DNA of 27,052 nucleotides from JAAYKM01 sp964408155 (GTDB lineage Bacteria; Desulfobacterota; Syntrophia; Syntrophales; JAAYKM01). The notes beneath the pieces were generated by a model. That model ran no database searches, had not been told where the DNA came from, and worked only from the letters and a program-made list of their open reading frames with translations. Of the stretch, positions 5,780 to 13,099 are shown in pieces (positions within the stretch are counted from its first letter, which is position 1; each line of letters starts with the position of its first letter). Where the stretch lies: NCBI GenBank assembly GCA_964408155.1, contig CAYOYJ010000012.1, positions 1 through 27,052 of the forward strand, given 5' to 3'. The position numbers and the translations under genes are program-made.

Positions 5780-7894
5780 ATGATTAAAAACAGCAAAGAA
5801 GCAAGTTCCTTACATGAGATTTTCGGTTCCAACGTGTTCAGCGATGCCATCATGAAGGAACATTTGCCGAAACCGACCTACAAAGCGCTGCGAAAGACCG
5901 TCGACGAAGGGCTCGATCTCGACCCCGCCGTGGCGGATGTCGTCGCCATCGCTATGATGGATTGGGCCATCGAAAAAGGAGCGACCCATTTTACCCACTG
6001 GTTTCAGCCCATGACCGGTATTACAGCGGAGAAACATGACGCCTTCATTTCGCCGACCGCCGACGGCAAGGCGATCATGGAGTTCTCCGGAAAGGAACTG
6101 ATCAAGAGTGAACCGGATGCATCCTCTTTCCCCTCCGGCGGGATGCGAGCCACTTTCGAAGCCCGGGGCTACACGGCCTGGGATTGCACATCTCCTGCCT
6201 TCGTCAAGGACGGCGCCCTCTGTATTCCAACGGCTTTCTGTTCCTACACCGGGGAAGCCCTGGACAAAAAAACCCCCCTGCTGCGTTCCATGGAAGCCCT
6301 TTCCAGACAGGCCATGCGCGTTTTAAAACTCTTCGGCAACAAAACCACCGCCAAAGTCATCACGACCATCGGACCCGAACAGGAATATTTTCTGATCGAC
6401 AAGCAGATGTACGATCTGCGAAAAGACCTGATTTTTACCGGAAGAACTCTGTTCGGCGCTAAACCGCCGAAGGGTCAGGAGATGGAGGATCATTACTTCG
6501 GCAGTCTGAAGGAACGTATTTCCACTTTTATGAAGGAATTGGACGAGGAACTCTGGAAACTGGGTGTCGCCGCCAAAACGAAGCACAACGAGGTGGCACC
6601 GGCTCAGCATGAACTGGCGCCGATTTTTACCACCGCCAATATCGCAACGGATCACAACCAGCTTACCATGGAAATGATGAAAAAAATCGCCTTAAGGCAC
6701 GGCCTGGTTTGTCTGTTGCATGAAAAGCCTTTCGCCGGTGTAAACGGGTCGGGGAAACACATCAATTGGTCTATGGCGACCGACGACGGCCAGAATCTGC
6801 TTGAGCCCGGACATACGCCGCATGAGAACGCCCAGTTCCTTGTGTTTTTGTGCGCAGTCATCAAGGGTGTTGATGAATATGCCGATCTTCTCCGGGCCTC
6901 GGCCGCAACGGCTGGTAATGACCACCGCCTCGGAGCCAACGAAGCCCCCCCTGCTATTATCTCGGTCTACCTGGGAAGCCAGTTGATGGATATCCTGGAA
7001 CAGATCGCGGGCGGAGGGGCGAGTAATTCCAGTCAAGGCGGCCTGCTGAAGATTGGTGTCACGACCCTGCCGGATTTGCCGAAGGACTCCACAGACCGGA
7101 ACCGGACTTCTCCTTTCGCCTTTACCGGCAACAAGTTCGAATTCAGAATGGTGGGGTCTTCCGCCTCCACAGCCACGGCAAGTTTCACTCTGAACACCAT
7201 TGTAGCGGAGATATTGAAACAGATTGCGGACCGTCTGGAAAAGGCACAGGATTTCCAGGCCGAGGTTCAGAAACTGCTACGGGAAATCGTAAAAAAACAC
7301 AGGAAGATCATTTTCAATGGCAACAACTACTCTGATGCCTGGGTTGAAGAAGCAAAAGAAAGGGGGCTCCCCAACATTAATTCGACCGTTGCCGCCATCC
7401 AAGCCATGATTGCGGACAAAAATGTAGCACTCTTCGAAGAACACGATATTTTGAGTCGACATGAAATGGAATCCCGTTACGAAATCAACCTTGAAAACTA
7501 TATCAAGGTGATCAACATTGAGGCATTGACCATGCTCGAAATGGCAAAGCGGCAAATTCTGCCTGTCGTAATTCAATATGCCGCCATGGTGGCAGATTCC
7601 ATCAACACCATTAAAAAGACGGGTGTTAAAGCAGATATCTCGGTGCAGGAAGAATTACTGAAAGAGGTGTCTTTATTGACCGTTGCATTCCGGAACAATA
7701 TCGTCGCCCTGGAAAAGGCGGTAACGCAGGCTGCCGGCATATGCGGCGATACCTTCGGGCGCGCCTGTTTCTATCGGGATCAGGTTTTTGTGAAAATGGG
7801 GGCTTTGAGGGCGACCGGTGACAAACTGGAAACCCTGGTTGACGAGGATTACTGGCCCATGCCGACCTACGGGGATCTTTTGTTCAACGTTTGA
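5780..7894 (+). CDS. glnN: Glutamine synthetase type III (GlnN)
   Basis: A 704-residue ATP-dependent ligase making glutamine from glutamate and ammonium. Length and sequence match the GSIII class (about 700-730 residues, as in Bacteroides and some Clostridia), not the ~450-residue GSI. Class features include FTHWFQPMTG near the N-terminus, GPEQEYFLID, the substrate region KHNEVAPAQHELAPIF, and GSGKHINWSM. The start at 5780 follows AGAGGA by 7 bases; an in-frame ATG at 5753 would add nine residues but has no ribosome site. The C-terminal helical extension typical of GSIII (from about residue 560) is present. It opens a nitrogen block (PII-like gene, nrpR, gdhA). GSIII lacks the adenylylation control of GSI, so transcriptional control or a PII-like partner would be expected. 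Confidence 0.96.
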   Translation: MIKNSKEASSLHEIFGSNVFSDAIMKEHLPKPTYKALRKTVDEGLDLDPAVADVVAIAMMDWAIEKGATHFTHWFQPMTGITAEKHDAFISPTADGKAIMEFSGKELIKSEPDASSFPSGGMRATFEARGYTAWDCTSPAFVKDGALCIPTAFCSYTGEALDKKTPLLRSMEALSRQAMRVLKLFGNKTTAKVITTIGPEQEYFLIDKQMYDLRKDLIFTGRTLFGAKPPKGQEMEDHYFGSLKERISTFMKELDEELWKLGVAAKTKHNEVAPAQHELAPIFTTANIATDHNQLTMEMMKKIALRHGLVCLLHEKPFAGVNGSGKHINWSMATDDGQNLLEPGHTPHENAQFLVFLCAVIKGVDEYADLLRASAATAGNDHRLGANEAPPAIISVYLGSQLMDILEQIAGGGASNSSQGGLLKIGVTTLPDLPKDSTDRNRTSPFAFTGNKFEFRMVGSSASTATASFTLNTIVAEILKQIADRLEKAQDFQAEVQKLLREIVKKHRKIIFNGNNYSDAWVEEAKERGLPNINSTVAAIQAMIADKNVALFEEHDILSRHEMESRYEINLENYIKVINIEALTMLEMAKRQILPVVIQYAAMVADSINTIKKTGVKADISVQEELLKEVSLLTVAFRNNIVALEKAVTQAAGICGDTFGRACFYRDQVFVKMGALRATGDKLETLVDEDYWPMPTYGDLLFNV

Positions 7895-7905
7895 CCATTA
7901 AATAT

Positions 7906-7933
7906 AAAGGGGTGCGACCATGCCCCTTTTTTT
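7906..7933 (+). terminator. Rho-independent terminator after glnN
   Basis: AAAGGGG and CCCCTTT form a 7-base-pair stem around a 10-base loop and run into seven T residues (7927-7933), 12 bases after the glnN stop. This places the following small gene in a separate or read-through transcript. Confidence 0.8.
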
Positions 7934-8056
7934 ATTGAAGGTTACACTTGTCCAAATTGGCATTTTTAGGAGACAGTCAAGGAGATAAAAGCGGAGCGTC
8001 ATTCAAGAGGATTCATGTGCTGGGGATTACCCTGTCGCTTGAAAGGAGGCTAAAAA

Positions 8057-8293
8057 ATGAAAATGTTTTACGTTGTTTATCCCGATTACTTCGATGAACT
8101 CATGACGAAAGCCATTAAACAAGCCGGTTATAAAAAGTATACGAAAATGCATGGCGCGACGGGTGAAGGCGAAGAATCTGAGGCGAAGCTGGGTACCAGT
8201 TACTCACCTGGAAGGAATAAAACCGTTTTAATGGCTGTACCCGATGACGAGATCCCTCGACTTCTGGAAATGGTGCGGAAACTGAGAGACTGA
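8057..8293 (+). CDS. Small PII-superfamily-like protein
   Basis: A 78-residue protein preceded by a strong AAAGGAGG site 6-7 bases from the ATG. The N-terminal MKMFYVVYPDYFDELMTKAIKQAG reads as strand-helix. A glycine- and acid-rich stretch with TGEGEESEAKLGTSYSPGRN aligns in layout with the T-loop and following strand of PII-like proteins (which often show a G...KLGT...PG pattern). It ends VLMAVPDDEIPRLLEMVRKL, resembling the last strand-helix. It is shorter than canonical GlnB/GlnK (112 residues) and lacks the uridylylated T-loop tyrosine motif. Its position after glnN suggests a role in sensing for, or binding to, GS or a transporter. The fold assignment is inference from pattern; ligand and partner are unknown. 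Confidence 0.7.
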   Translation: MKMFYVVYPDYFDELMTKAIKQAGYKKYTKMHGATGEGEESEAKLGTSYSPGRNKTVLMAVPDDEIPRLLEMVRKLRD

Positions 8294-8321
8294 TTGAAAA
8301 TCCCCTTCCCAACTGAATTCT

Positions 8322-9800
8322 TTATTCTTCCTCCTTCGGCTTCTCCCACCGCATTAATATTTCCCGCACTTCCGTCAAATTTGCCTCGTTCAACAGGACC
8401 AAAACAACGTCGCCTCCCTCAAGAGTTGTCCCCCCGCTTGGGACAAAGAAGTTTTCGTTTCGGTTGACGAGCACAATGAGGCTGTCTTTTGGCAGCCCCA
8501 GTTCCACGACCTGTTGCCCCGCGATTGCCGCGTTGTAGGGAATGATAAATTCAAGGAGCTGCGTGTCGCTCCCGGGCACAGGCTCGTACTCGATCGGATA
8601 CTGCCTTTTTCGGCCTGCCGGAGCATCAAGCTTCAGGAAACGGGCCACAACGGGAATTGACCACCCCTGGAGCAACGCCGAAGTAAGAACGATAAAGAAG
8701 ACGATGTTGAATATCGCCTCGGCCTCCGCAACACCCGCAAGGAGAGGAAAAGTCGCCAGAACGACGGGGACCGCTCCTCTCAGCCCAACCCAGGAGACAA
8801 GGATCTTTTCCCGCCATTCGATCCGCTCGAAAATCAACGAAAGAAAAATGCTCAGCGGACGGGCAACAAGCATGAGGAAAGCCGAACAGATCAGACCGTC
8901 CGAAATGATGGGAATAATCTGAGACGGGAAGACCAGCAGCCCCAAGGTAAGAAACATGGCTATCTGACTGAGCCAGGCGAGGCCGTCAAAAAAACGCATC
9001 ATGCTCTTCTTGTAAACAAATTCGCTGTTTCCCGCGACAATGCCCATCAGGTACACCGCCAAAAAACCGCTGCCTCCGGCGACAGTGGTGGCTCCATACG
9101 CCAGTGCGGCCATGGCGAGGGATAAAACAGGATATACTCCTTCGTAATAGGATTTAAGCCTGTTGAGCATGAAAACCAGGGCCTTCCCAAAACCGAGACC
9201 CAAAACAACGCCAAGCCCCATCTGGACGACGAAAAAGACGGCCAGGGAGCTCGGAGACGTTTCGGGTTTCATGATAACCTGGATAAGACCGATGGTCAGG
9301 AGGACGGCCATGGGGTCGTTGCTGCCCGACTCCAGCTCAATCAGGGGCTTGAGATTACCGCGCAGGCTGACTTTCTTGGAGCGAAGCACGGCAAAGACCG
9401 CTGCGGCGTCGGTGGATGACACGACCGCTCCGAGCAGCAGGCCCGTGAGCAGGGAAAACTTCAGCACGAAGTGGGCGAATAACCCGACTGCCGCGGCGGT
9501 AAGCAAAACGCCCAGCGTCGCCAGGATTGTCGCCTGTCGAAAAACGGGCTTGACCTCCGTCCATTTCGTATCGAGGCCCCCGGCGAAAAGGATGAACACC
9601 AGCGCGATGACGCCGATCGATTGGGACAGGTTGGCGTCGTCAAAATAGATGCCGCCTGGACCTTCCGAACCGGCCAGCATGCCTATGGCGAGAAACAGCA
9701 GCAGCACCGGTACACCAAGATTCTCGGAAAGCCTGGCGATTCCGATGCTGATGATAATCAGGGCCGAGCCTATCAGGAGGACATATTCAACAGGTATCAT
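8322..9800 (-). CDS. CPA1-type K+(Na+)/H+ antiporter with C-terminal RCK_C domain (NhaP2-like)
   Basis: A 492-residue inner-membrane antiporter. The first ~390 residues form about 12-13 hydrophobic segments. VVSSTDAAAVFAVL and the family motif ELESGSNDPMAV, containing the transport Asp of the CPA1 group, are present. A basic linker (FLKLDAPAGRKRQYPIEYEP) leads to a soluble domain (about residues 400-485) with PKDSLIVLVNRNENFFVPSGGTTLEGGDVVLVL, the TrkA-C/RCK_C ligand-binding fold. This architecture matches NhaP2/CvrA, which expels K+ or Na+ in exchange for protons. It lies downstream of a Kef-like antiporter on the same strand, with 180 bases between. The gene converges on the PII-like gene (28-base gap). 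Ion preference cannot be read from sequence. Confidence 0.9.
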   Translation of the reverse strand: MIPVEYVLLIGSALIIISIGIARLSENLGVPVLLLFLAIGMLAGSEGPGGIYFDDANLSQSIGVIALVFILFAGGLDTKWTEVKPVFRQATILATLGVLLTAAAVGLFAHFVLKFSLLTGLLLGAVVSSTDAAAVFAVLRSKKVSLRGNLKPLIELESGSNDPMAVLLTIGLIQVIMKPETSPSSLAVFFVVQMGLGVVLGLGFGKALVFMLNRLKSYYEGVYPVLSLAMAALAYGATTVAGGSGFLAVYLMGIVAGNSEFVYKKSMMRFFDGLAWLSQIAMFLTLGLLVFPSQIIPIISDGLICSAFLMLVARPLSIFLSLIFERIEWREKILVSWVGLRGAVPVVLATFPLLAGVAEAEAIFNIVFFIVLTSALLQGWSIPVVARFLKLDAPAGRKRQYPIEYEPVPGSDTQLLEFIIPYNAAIAGQQVVELGLPKDSLIVLVNRNENFFVPSGGTTLEGGDVVLVLLNEANLTEVREILMRWEKPKEEE

Positions 9801-9980
9801 GCGCTCACTCTTAAATCAAAGTACTCCCGAAGTCAATTTCCCGGTACCGTCCGGACGATGTCTTGAAACAGGCAGGAAAGACAGCGGTCATTTTTCACGT
9901 CCGGGACGCTGTTCAAAGGCGTTTGACTTGTTTGACCCCATCCATCATCGTTTTGCCCGCAACCGACTCGATCTACCGCA
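9801..9980. other. Spacer between the two antiporter genes
   Basis: A 180-base gap separates the two minus-strand antiporter genes. On the minus strand a TTGACT-N17-TAAGAG pair lies just before the NhaP2-like start, which would give a nearly leaderless transcript; this is weak. No convincing terminator hairpin with a T-run was found, so read-through from the Kef-like gene is possible. Confidence 0.3.
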
Positions 9981-11711
9981 TTACCCGATAAATTTTCGAT
10001 GACGATGGGCCGCCTCGTACTCGTCTTCGGTTTCATAAAGAGGCAGATAGAGTTCGCGTCGCACTTCATCCGTAAACTGGTATATTTGCTCGGCCGGTAT
10101 TCCCAGATGCCTGAGCGCCTGATGTGTCATTTCCAGGCTCGCTTCAAATTCGGGCTGGACGACATGGCCGACTCCCTGTTCATGCAATGCTCCGATTTCT
10201 TGGATCCCTTCCGCCCGGGCAATAATATGAAGGTTGGGGTTGATCTTTTTGGCCTGCTCGACGATTTCCCGGGCAACAACTGCCGGCGGTGTCGTGATCA
10301 GCAACAGTTTCGCCTTGTCGAGTTCGGCGGCCCGGAGAATCGTTTCTTTGCTCGCATCTCCATAAAGAATTGGGATATCGTGACATTTCAAATCATCGAC
10401 TCGTCTGGAATTCAACTCAATGACCACAAAGGGAATTTTCAGCTTCCGCAGGACATGGGCGATGGAATAGCCCATCCGGCCGCCCCCGGCGATAACCAGA
10501 TGGTCGTGAAGGCCTGTCGGCGGAAAATGAATGGGAATGCACATGAGTGGCCTGTACCAACTGCACCAGAGCTTGTAGACGGGTGACGTCAGACCGGAAA
10601 CATACGGTGTAAGGAGCATGCTCACAATGGTCATCGTCAGGACCAGGGAATAGAATTCGGGTGATATGGACTGCGTGTGAAGCCCGACCAGCAATAACAC
10701 AAACGCAAATTCGCCGATCTGACACAACCCGAGCCCCATGGCCAGAGGAACAACGTTCCAATAGCGGAAGATCCGGCTCAAAGCGGCCAGGATCAGTCCT
10801 TTCCCGATCATGACCACCACCACCAAAAGAAAAATCATTCCAAGATGATCAAACAGATACCACGGATTGAGCAACATACCAATGGACGTAAAGAAGAGCA
10901 GACTGAAAATATCCCGCAAGGGAATTATGTCGCTCAGAGCCTGATAGGCATAGTCGGATTCGCTCAGAAGCAGGCCCGTCACAAAGGCTCCGAAAGCGAA
11001 AGAAAGACCAAACAAATAGGTGCCGTAACCGATGCCCAATCCCAGGGCAGTGGTCGCCACGAGAAACAATTCCCTCGAATTCCATCGTGTGATTAACTGC
11101 ATCAAGTTGGGAATGACACGTGACCCGGCGACAATGACCAGGGCCAGAAAGATAAAGGCCTTGAGTACGGCGAAAAGGAGAATTCGCCAACCGTCGTCGC
11201 CGGAACCCAGCTGGGGAAGAATGACGAGCATCGGGACAACCGCCAGATCCTGAACGATAAGTACGCCTATCATGACGCGGCTGGATAAAGTACCCATCAT
11301 CCCCGCTTTTTCAAGCGTTTTCAGGATTACCATGGTACTCGACAACGAGATCAAGGCGCCGAACCAGACGGAGGTCACCCAGTTCCATCCCATCAAACAA
11401 CCGATACCGAATCCGAATATCATGGTCAATAGGATCTGAATGGGGGTCCCGATCAGGGCGATGTTGCGGACCGGCTTCAGGTCACGCAGTGAAAATTCGA
11501 GACCCAGGGCAAACAGCAACAATGCCACGCCGATTTCGGCCAGTTTTTCAATATCATTGATATCGGAAACGCTTATTAAGCCCAAATGGGGACCGATAAA
11601 AACACCGGATAGAATATAACCGATGATCAGTGGCTGCTTCAGCAACTGTGCAATCAGGCCTCCCAAAAGGGCGGCGGTCACAATGACGGCAATATCTCCC
11701 GCAATGCCCAT
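9981..11711 (-). CDS. CPA2-type (Kef-like) K+/H+ antiporter with RCK_N domain
   Basis: A 576-residue monovalent cation:proton antiporter-2 family protein. Residues 1 to ~385 are hydrophobic with about 12-13 segments, opening with a typical LLGGLIAQLLKQPLIIGYILSGVFIGP helix pair. Family features such as LLLFALGLEFSLRDL and FVTGLLLSESDYAYQ are present. From about residue 400 a soluble RCK_N domain shows a Rossmann start, HLVIAGGGRMGYSIA (GxGxxG type). It continues with VVIELNSRR and GDASKETILRAAELDKAKLLLI, the NAD-binding regulatory domain of KefB/KefC. A short tail after about residue 530 lacks a clear RCK_C domain. Known relatives move K+, Na+ or, for AmhT of alkaliphilic Bacillus, NH4+. It is divergent from nrpR and shares its 5' region with that regulator. 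Confidence 0.9.
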   Translation of the reverse strand: MGIAGDIAVIVTAALLGGLIAQLLKQPLIIGYILSGVFIGPHLGLISVSDINDIEKLAEIGVALLLFALGLEFSLRDLKPVRNIALIGTPIQILLTMIFGFGIGCLMGWNWVTSVWFGALISLSSTMVILKTLEKAGMMGTLSSRVMIGVLIVQDLAVVPMLVILPQLGSGDDGWRILLFAVLKAFIFLALVIVAGSRVIPNLMQLITRWNSRELFLVATTALGLGIGYGTYLFGLSFAFGAFVTGLLLSESDYAYQALSDIIPLRDIFSLLFFTSIGMLLNPWYLFDHLGMIFLLVVVVMIGKGLILAALSRIFRYWNVVPLAMGLGLCQIGEFAFVLLLVGLHTQSISPEFYSLVLTMTIVSMLLTPYVSGLTSPVYKLWCSWYRPLMCIPIHFPPTGLHDHLVIAGGGRMGYSIAHVLRKLKIPFVVIELNSRRVDDLKCHDIPILYGDASKETILRAAELDKAKLLLITTPPAVVAREIVEQAKKINPNLHIIARAEGIQEIGALHEQGVGHVVQPEFEASLEMTHQALRHLGIPAEQIYQFTDEVRRELYLPLYETEDEYEAAHRHRKFIG

Positions 11712-11792
11712 CGTCCGGCAAACCTCAGATTAAAAATCAGCGATTCAAAAATGATCTAAGCCTTTAGCATACCTTGCACCCGTATGACCAAC

Positions 11793-11798
11793 ATTATA
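11793..11798 (-). promoter_or_regulatory. -10 element candidate for the Kef-like gene
   Basis: The minus strand reads TATAAT exactly here, about 82 bases before the antiporter start. No good -35 lies at 17 bases (GATAAT). The element is supported only by the consensus hexamer and its position. Confidence 0.35.
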
Positions 11799-11821
11799 TG
11801 GTTATACCGTTACCGATTATC

Positions 11822-11835
11822 TTGCCGGATGGCAA
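11822..11835. promoter_or_regulatory. Inverted repeat in the Kef-like/nrpR intergenic region
   Basis: TTGCC-GGAT-GGCAA is a perfect 5-4-5 inverted repeat upstream of the candidate Kef-like -10. It shares the TTGCC/GGCAA core with the larger palindrome at the nrpR promoter, but in the opposite arrangement and with different spacing. It may be a related binding site or chance. Confidence 0.3.
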
Positions 11836-11994
11836 ATTTTCAGATACCTCCTCTCTCCGCATGCAAAAAGGCAATACCGACCATCTTGCACATGCAACAG
11901 CGCATTCCAACTCAGACCATATTCATCGCAAAAATCTGATTTCGTTGAGATAAATTATCTTCAGCCGCGAACATGCTTAATTAGAAATTTTACA

Positions 11995-12023
11995 TTGACA
12001 AAGCTGATTCACCATGGTAAAAG
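11995..12023 (+). promoter_or_regulatory. nrpR promoter
   Basis: A perfect -35 TTGACA (11995-12000), a 17-base spacer and -10 TAAAAG (12018-12023). Transcription would begin near 12030. This makes the ATG at 12014 unusable and favours initiation at 12053 or 12059. The -10 directly abuts the operator-like inverted repeat at 12024-12052. Confidence 0.65.
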
Positions 12024-12052
12024 TATCGGCAATAGATAGCCGTTTGCCGATA
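12024..12052. promoter_or_regulatory. Candidate NrpR operator (perfect inverted repeat)
   Basis: TATCGGCAA (12024-12032) and TTGCCGATA (12044-12052) are exact reverse complements with an 11-base spacer, so half-site centres are 20 bases apart, close to two helical turns. The site starts right after the -10 and covers the expected transcription start, where a bound dimer would block initiation. Autorepression by NrpR is the simplest reading. The sequence differs from the GGAA-N6-TTCC operator known for methanogen NrpR, so the assignment is inference. Confidence 0.55.
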
Positions 12053-12058
12053 ATGATT

Positions 12059-13075
12059 ATGAACAGCGAAGAAGTCGAAAGAAAAATCCTTCTGGTTCTC
12101 CGGGTTCTCCACAGCAGTGGGGAACCTCTGGGTGCCCGCCTGATTGCCAGACTGATGGAGGAACACGGGGTTTTCCTGAGCGAGAGAACCGTTCGCTACC
12201 ATCTGCAACTCATGGACGAAAGGGGCCTGACTCGACTCGTCGGCCGCCGTGATGGCCGAATCATTACGGAAGCGGGTATCGATGAAATTTCCCATGCCCG
12301 GGTCAAAGATAAAGTTGGTTTTGCCATTTCCCGGATTGAAAATCTGGCATTCCAAACCAGCCTCAACTTGGACACCCAGGAAGGAATGGTTCCCGTCAAT
12401 GTTTCCTTTTTTCACGAAGATACGTTTGACGATGCCTTAACGGTCATGAAGCCGGCGTTTCAGTCTCGTCTTTTTACCAGCGACCGCATCGGCATTGCCC
12501 GCACCGGGGAACGGTTGGGCGGCGTATTTGTCCCACCCGGAAAAGTCGGTTTTGCCACCATCTGCAGCATCGTGATCAACGGCGTCCTTTTGAAAAACGG
12601 TGTTCCCATGGACTCAAAATTCGGCGGCATTCTCCAGGTCAAGCAAGGCAAACCCGTTCGGTTCACCGAGTTGATTTACTACTTCGGAACGTCCATTGAC
12701 CCTTCGGAAATCTTTATTCTGGGGAAAATGACTTCCGTCGGCAAGGCGGCTTCGCAGGGAACAGGCAATATACTGGCGAACTTCCGGGAAATTCCCGCGG
12801 CCGGCCGTGGTCTGGTCGATAAAATTCGCTCCCGACTGCAGGAAGCGGGTATCGGCGGAATTTTCTCCATCGGCGAGGTCAGCGAACCCGTCTGTCAGAT
12901 AAGCGTCGATCTGAATCGGGTCGGCATCATTTTGCTGGGGGGCCTCAATCCCGTGGCCTGCGCTCACGAAATCGGTATTGACGTCGATAACCGGGCCATG
13001 TCGACGATGATGAATTTCGGCGAACTGCGGCCTTTTCAAGAAATCATGAACGAACAAACAGGAAGTAAACATTAA
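12059..13075 (+). CDS. nrpR: NrpR-type nitrogen regulator (winged helix plus DUF128/NrpR domain)
   Basis: A 338-residue transcriptional regulator. Residues 1-~70 form a winged helix (KILLVLRVLHSSGEPLGARLIARLM, then LSERTVRYHLQLMDERGLT). The remainder (VPVNVSFFHEDTFDDAL, GIARTGERLGG, VPPGKVGFATICSIVINGVLL, and a final GGLNPVACAHEIGI) matches a single NrpR regulatory domain. In methanogens NrpR represses glnA, nif and other nitrogen genes and is released by 2-oxoglutarate. Here only one regulatory domain is present. The start at 12059 (alternative 12053) is chosen because the promoter and operator lie just upstream; neither start has a strong ribosome site. gdhA follows after 24 bases, so the regulator is probably cotranscribed with an enzyme that consumes 2-oxoglutarate. 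Targets other than itself and glnN are unknown. Confidence 0.87.
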   Translation: MNSEEVERKILLVLRVLHSSGEPLGARLIARLMEEHGVFLSERTVRYHLQLMDERGLTRLVGRRDGRIITEAGIDEISHARVKDKVGFAISRIENLAFQTSLNLDTQEGMVPVNVSFFHEDTFDDALTVMKPAFQSRLFTSDRIGIARTGERLGGVFVPPGKVGFATICSIVINGVLLKNGVPMDSKFGGILQVKQGKPVRFTELIYYFGTSIDPSEIFILGKMTSVGKAASQGTGNILANFREIPAAGRGLVDKIRSRLQEAGIGGIFSIGEVSEPVCQISVDLNRVGIILLGGLNPVACAHEIGIDVDNRAMSTMMNFGELRPFQEIMNEQTGSKH

Positions 13076-13099
13076 CACAGCAGAGAGGATTTAAAATAA

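Noticed and set aside
9850..9960. A second transposase-associated repeat resembling 945-1000
   Set aside because: Only short TGGGGTCA-like words on the minus strand match; too little to call a repeat.
12014..12058. Earlier nrpR start at 12014
   Set aside because: It lies before the likely transcription start given the TTGACA-N17-TAAAAG promoter, and would place the operator palindrome inside the coding sequence. The added residues are not family-like.
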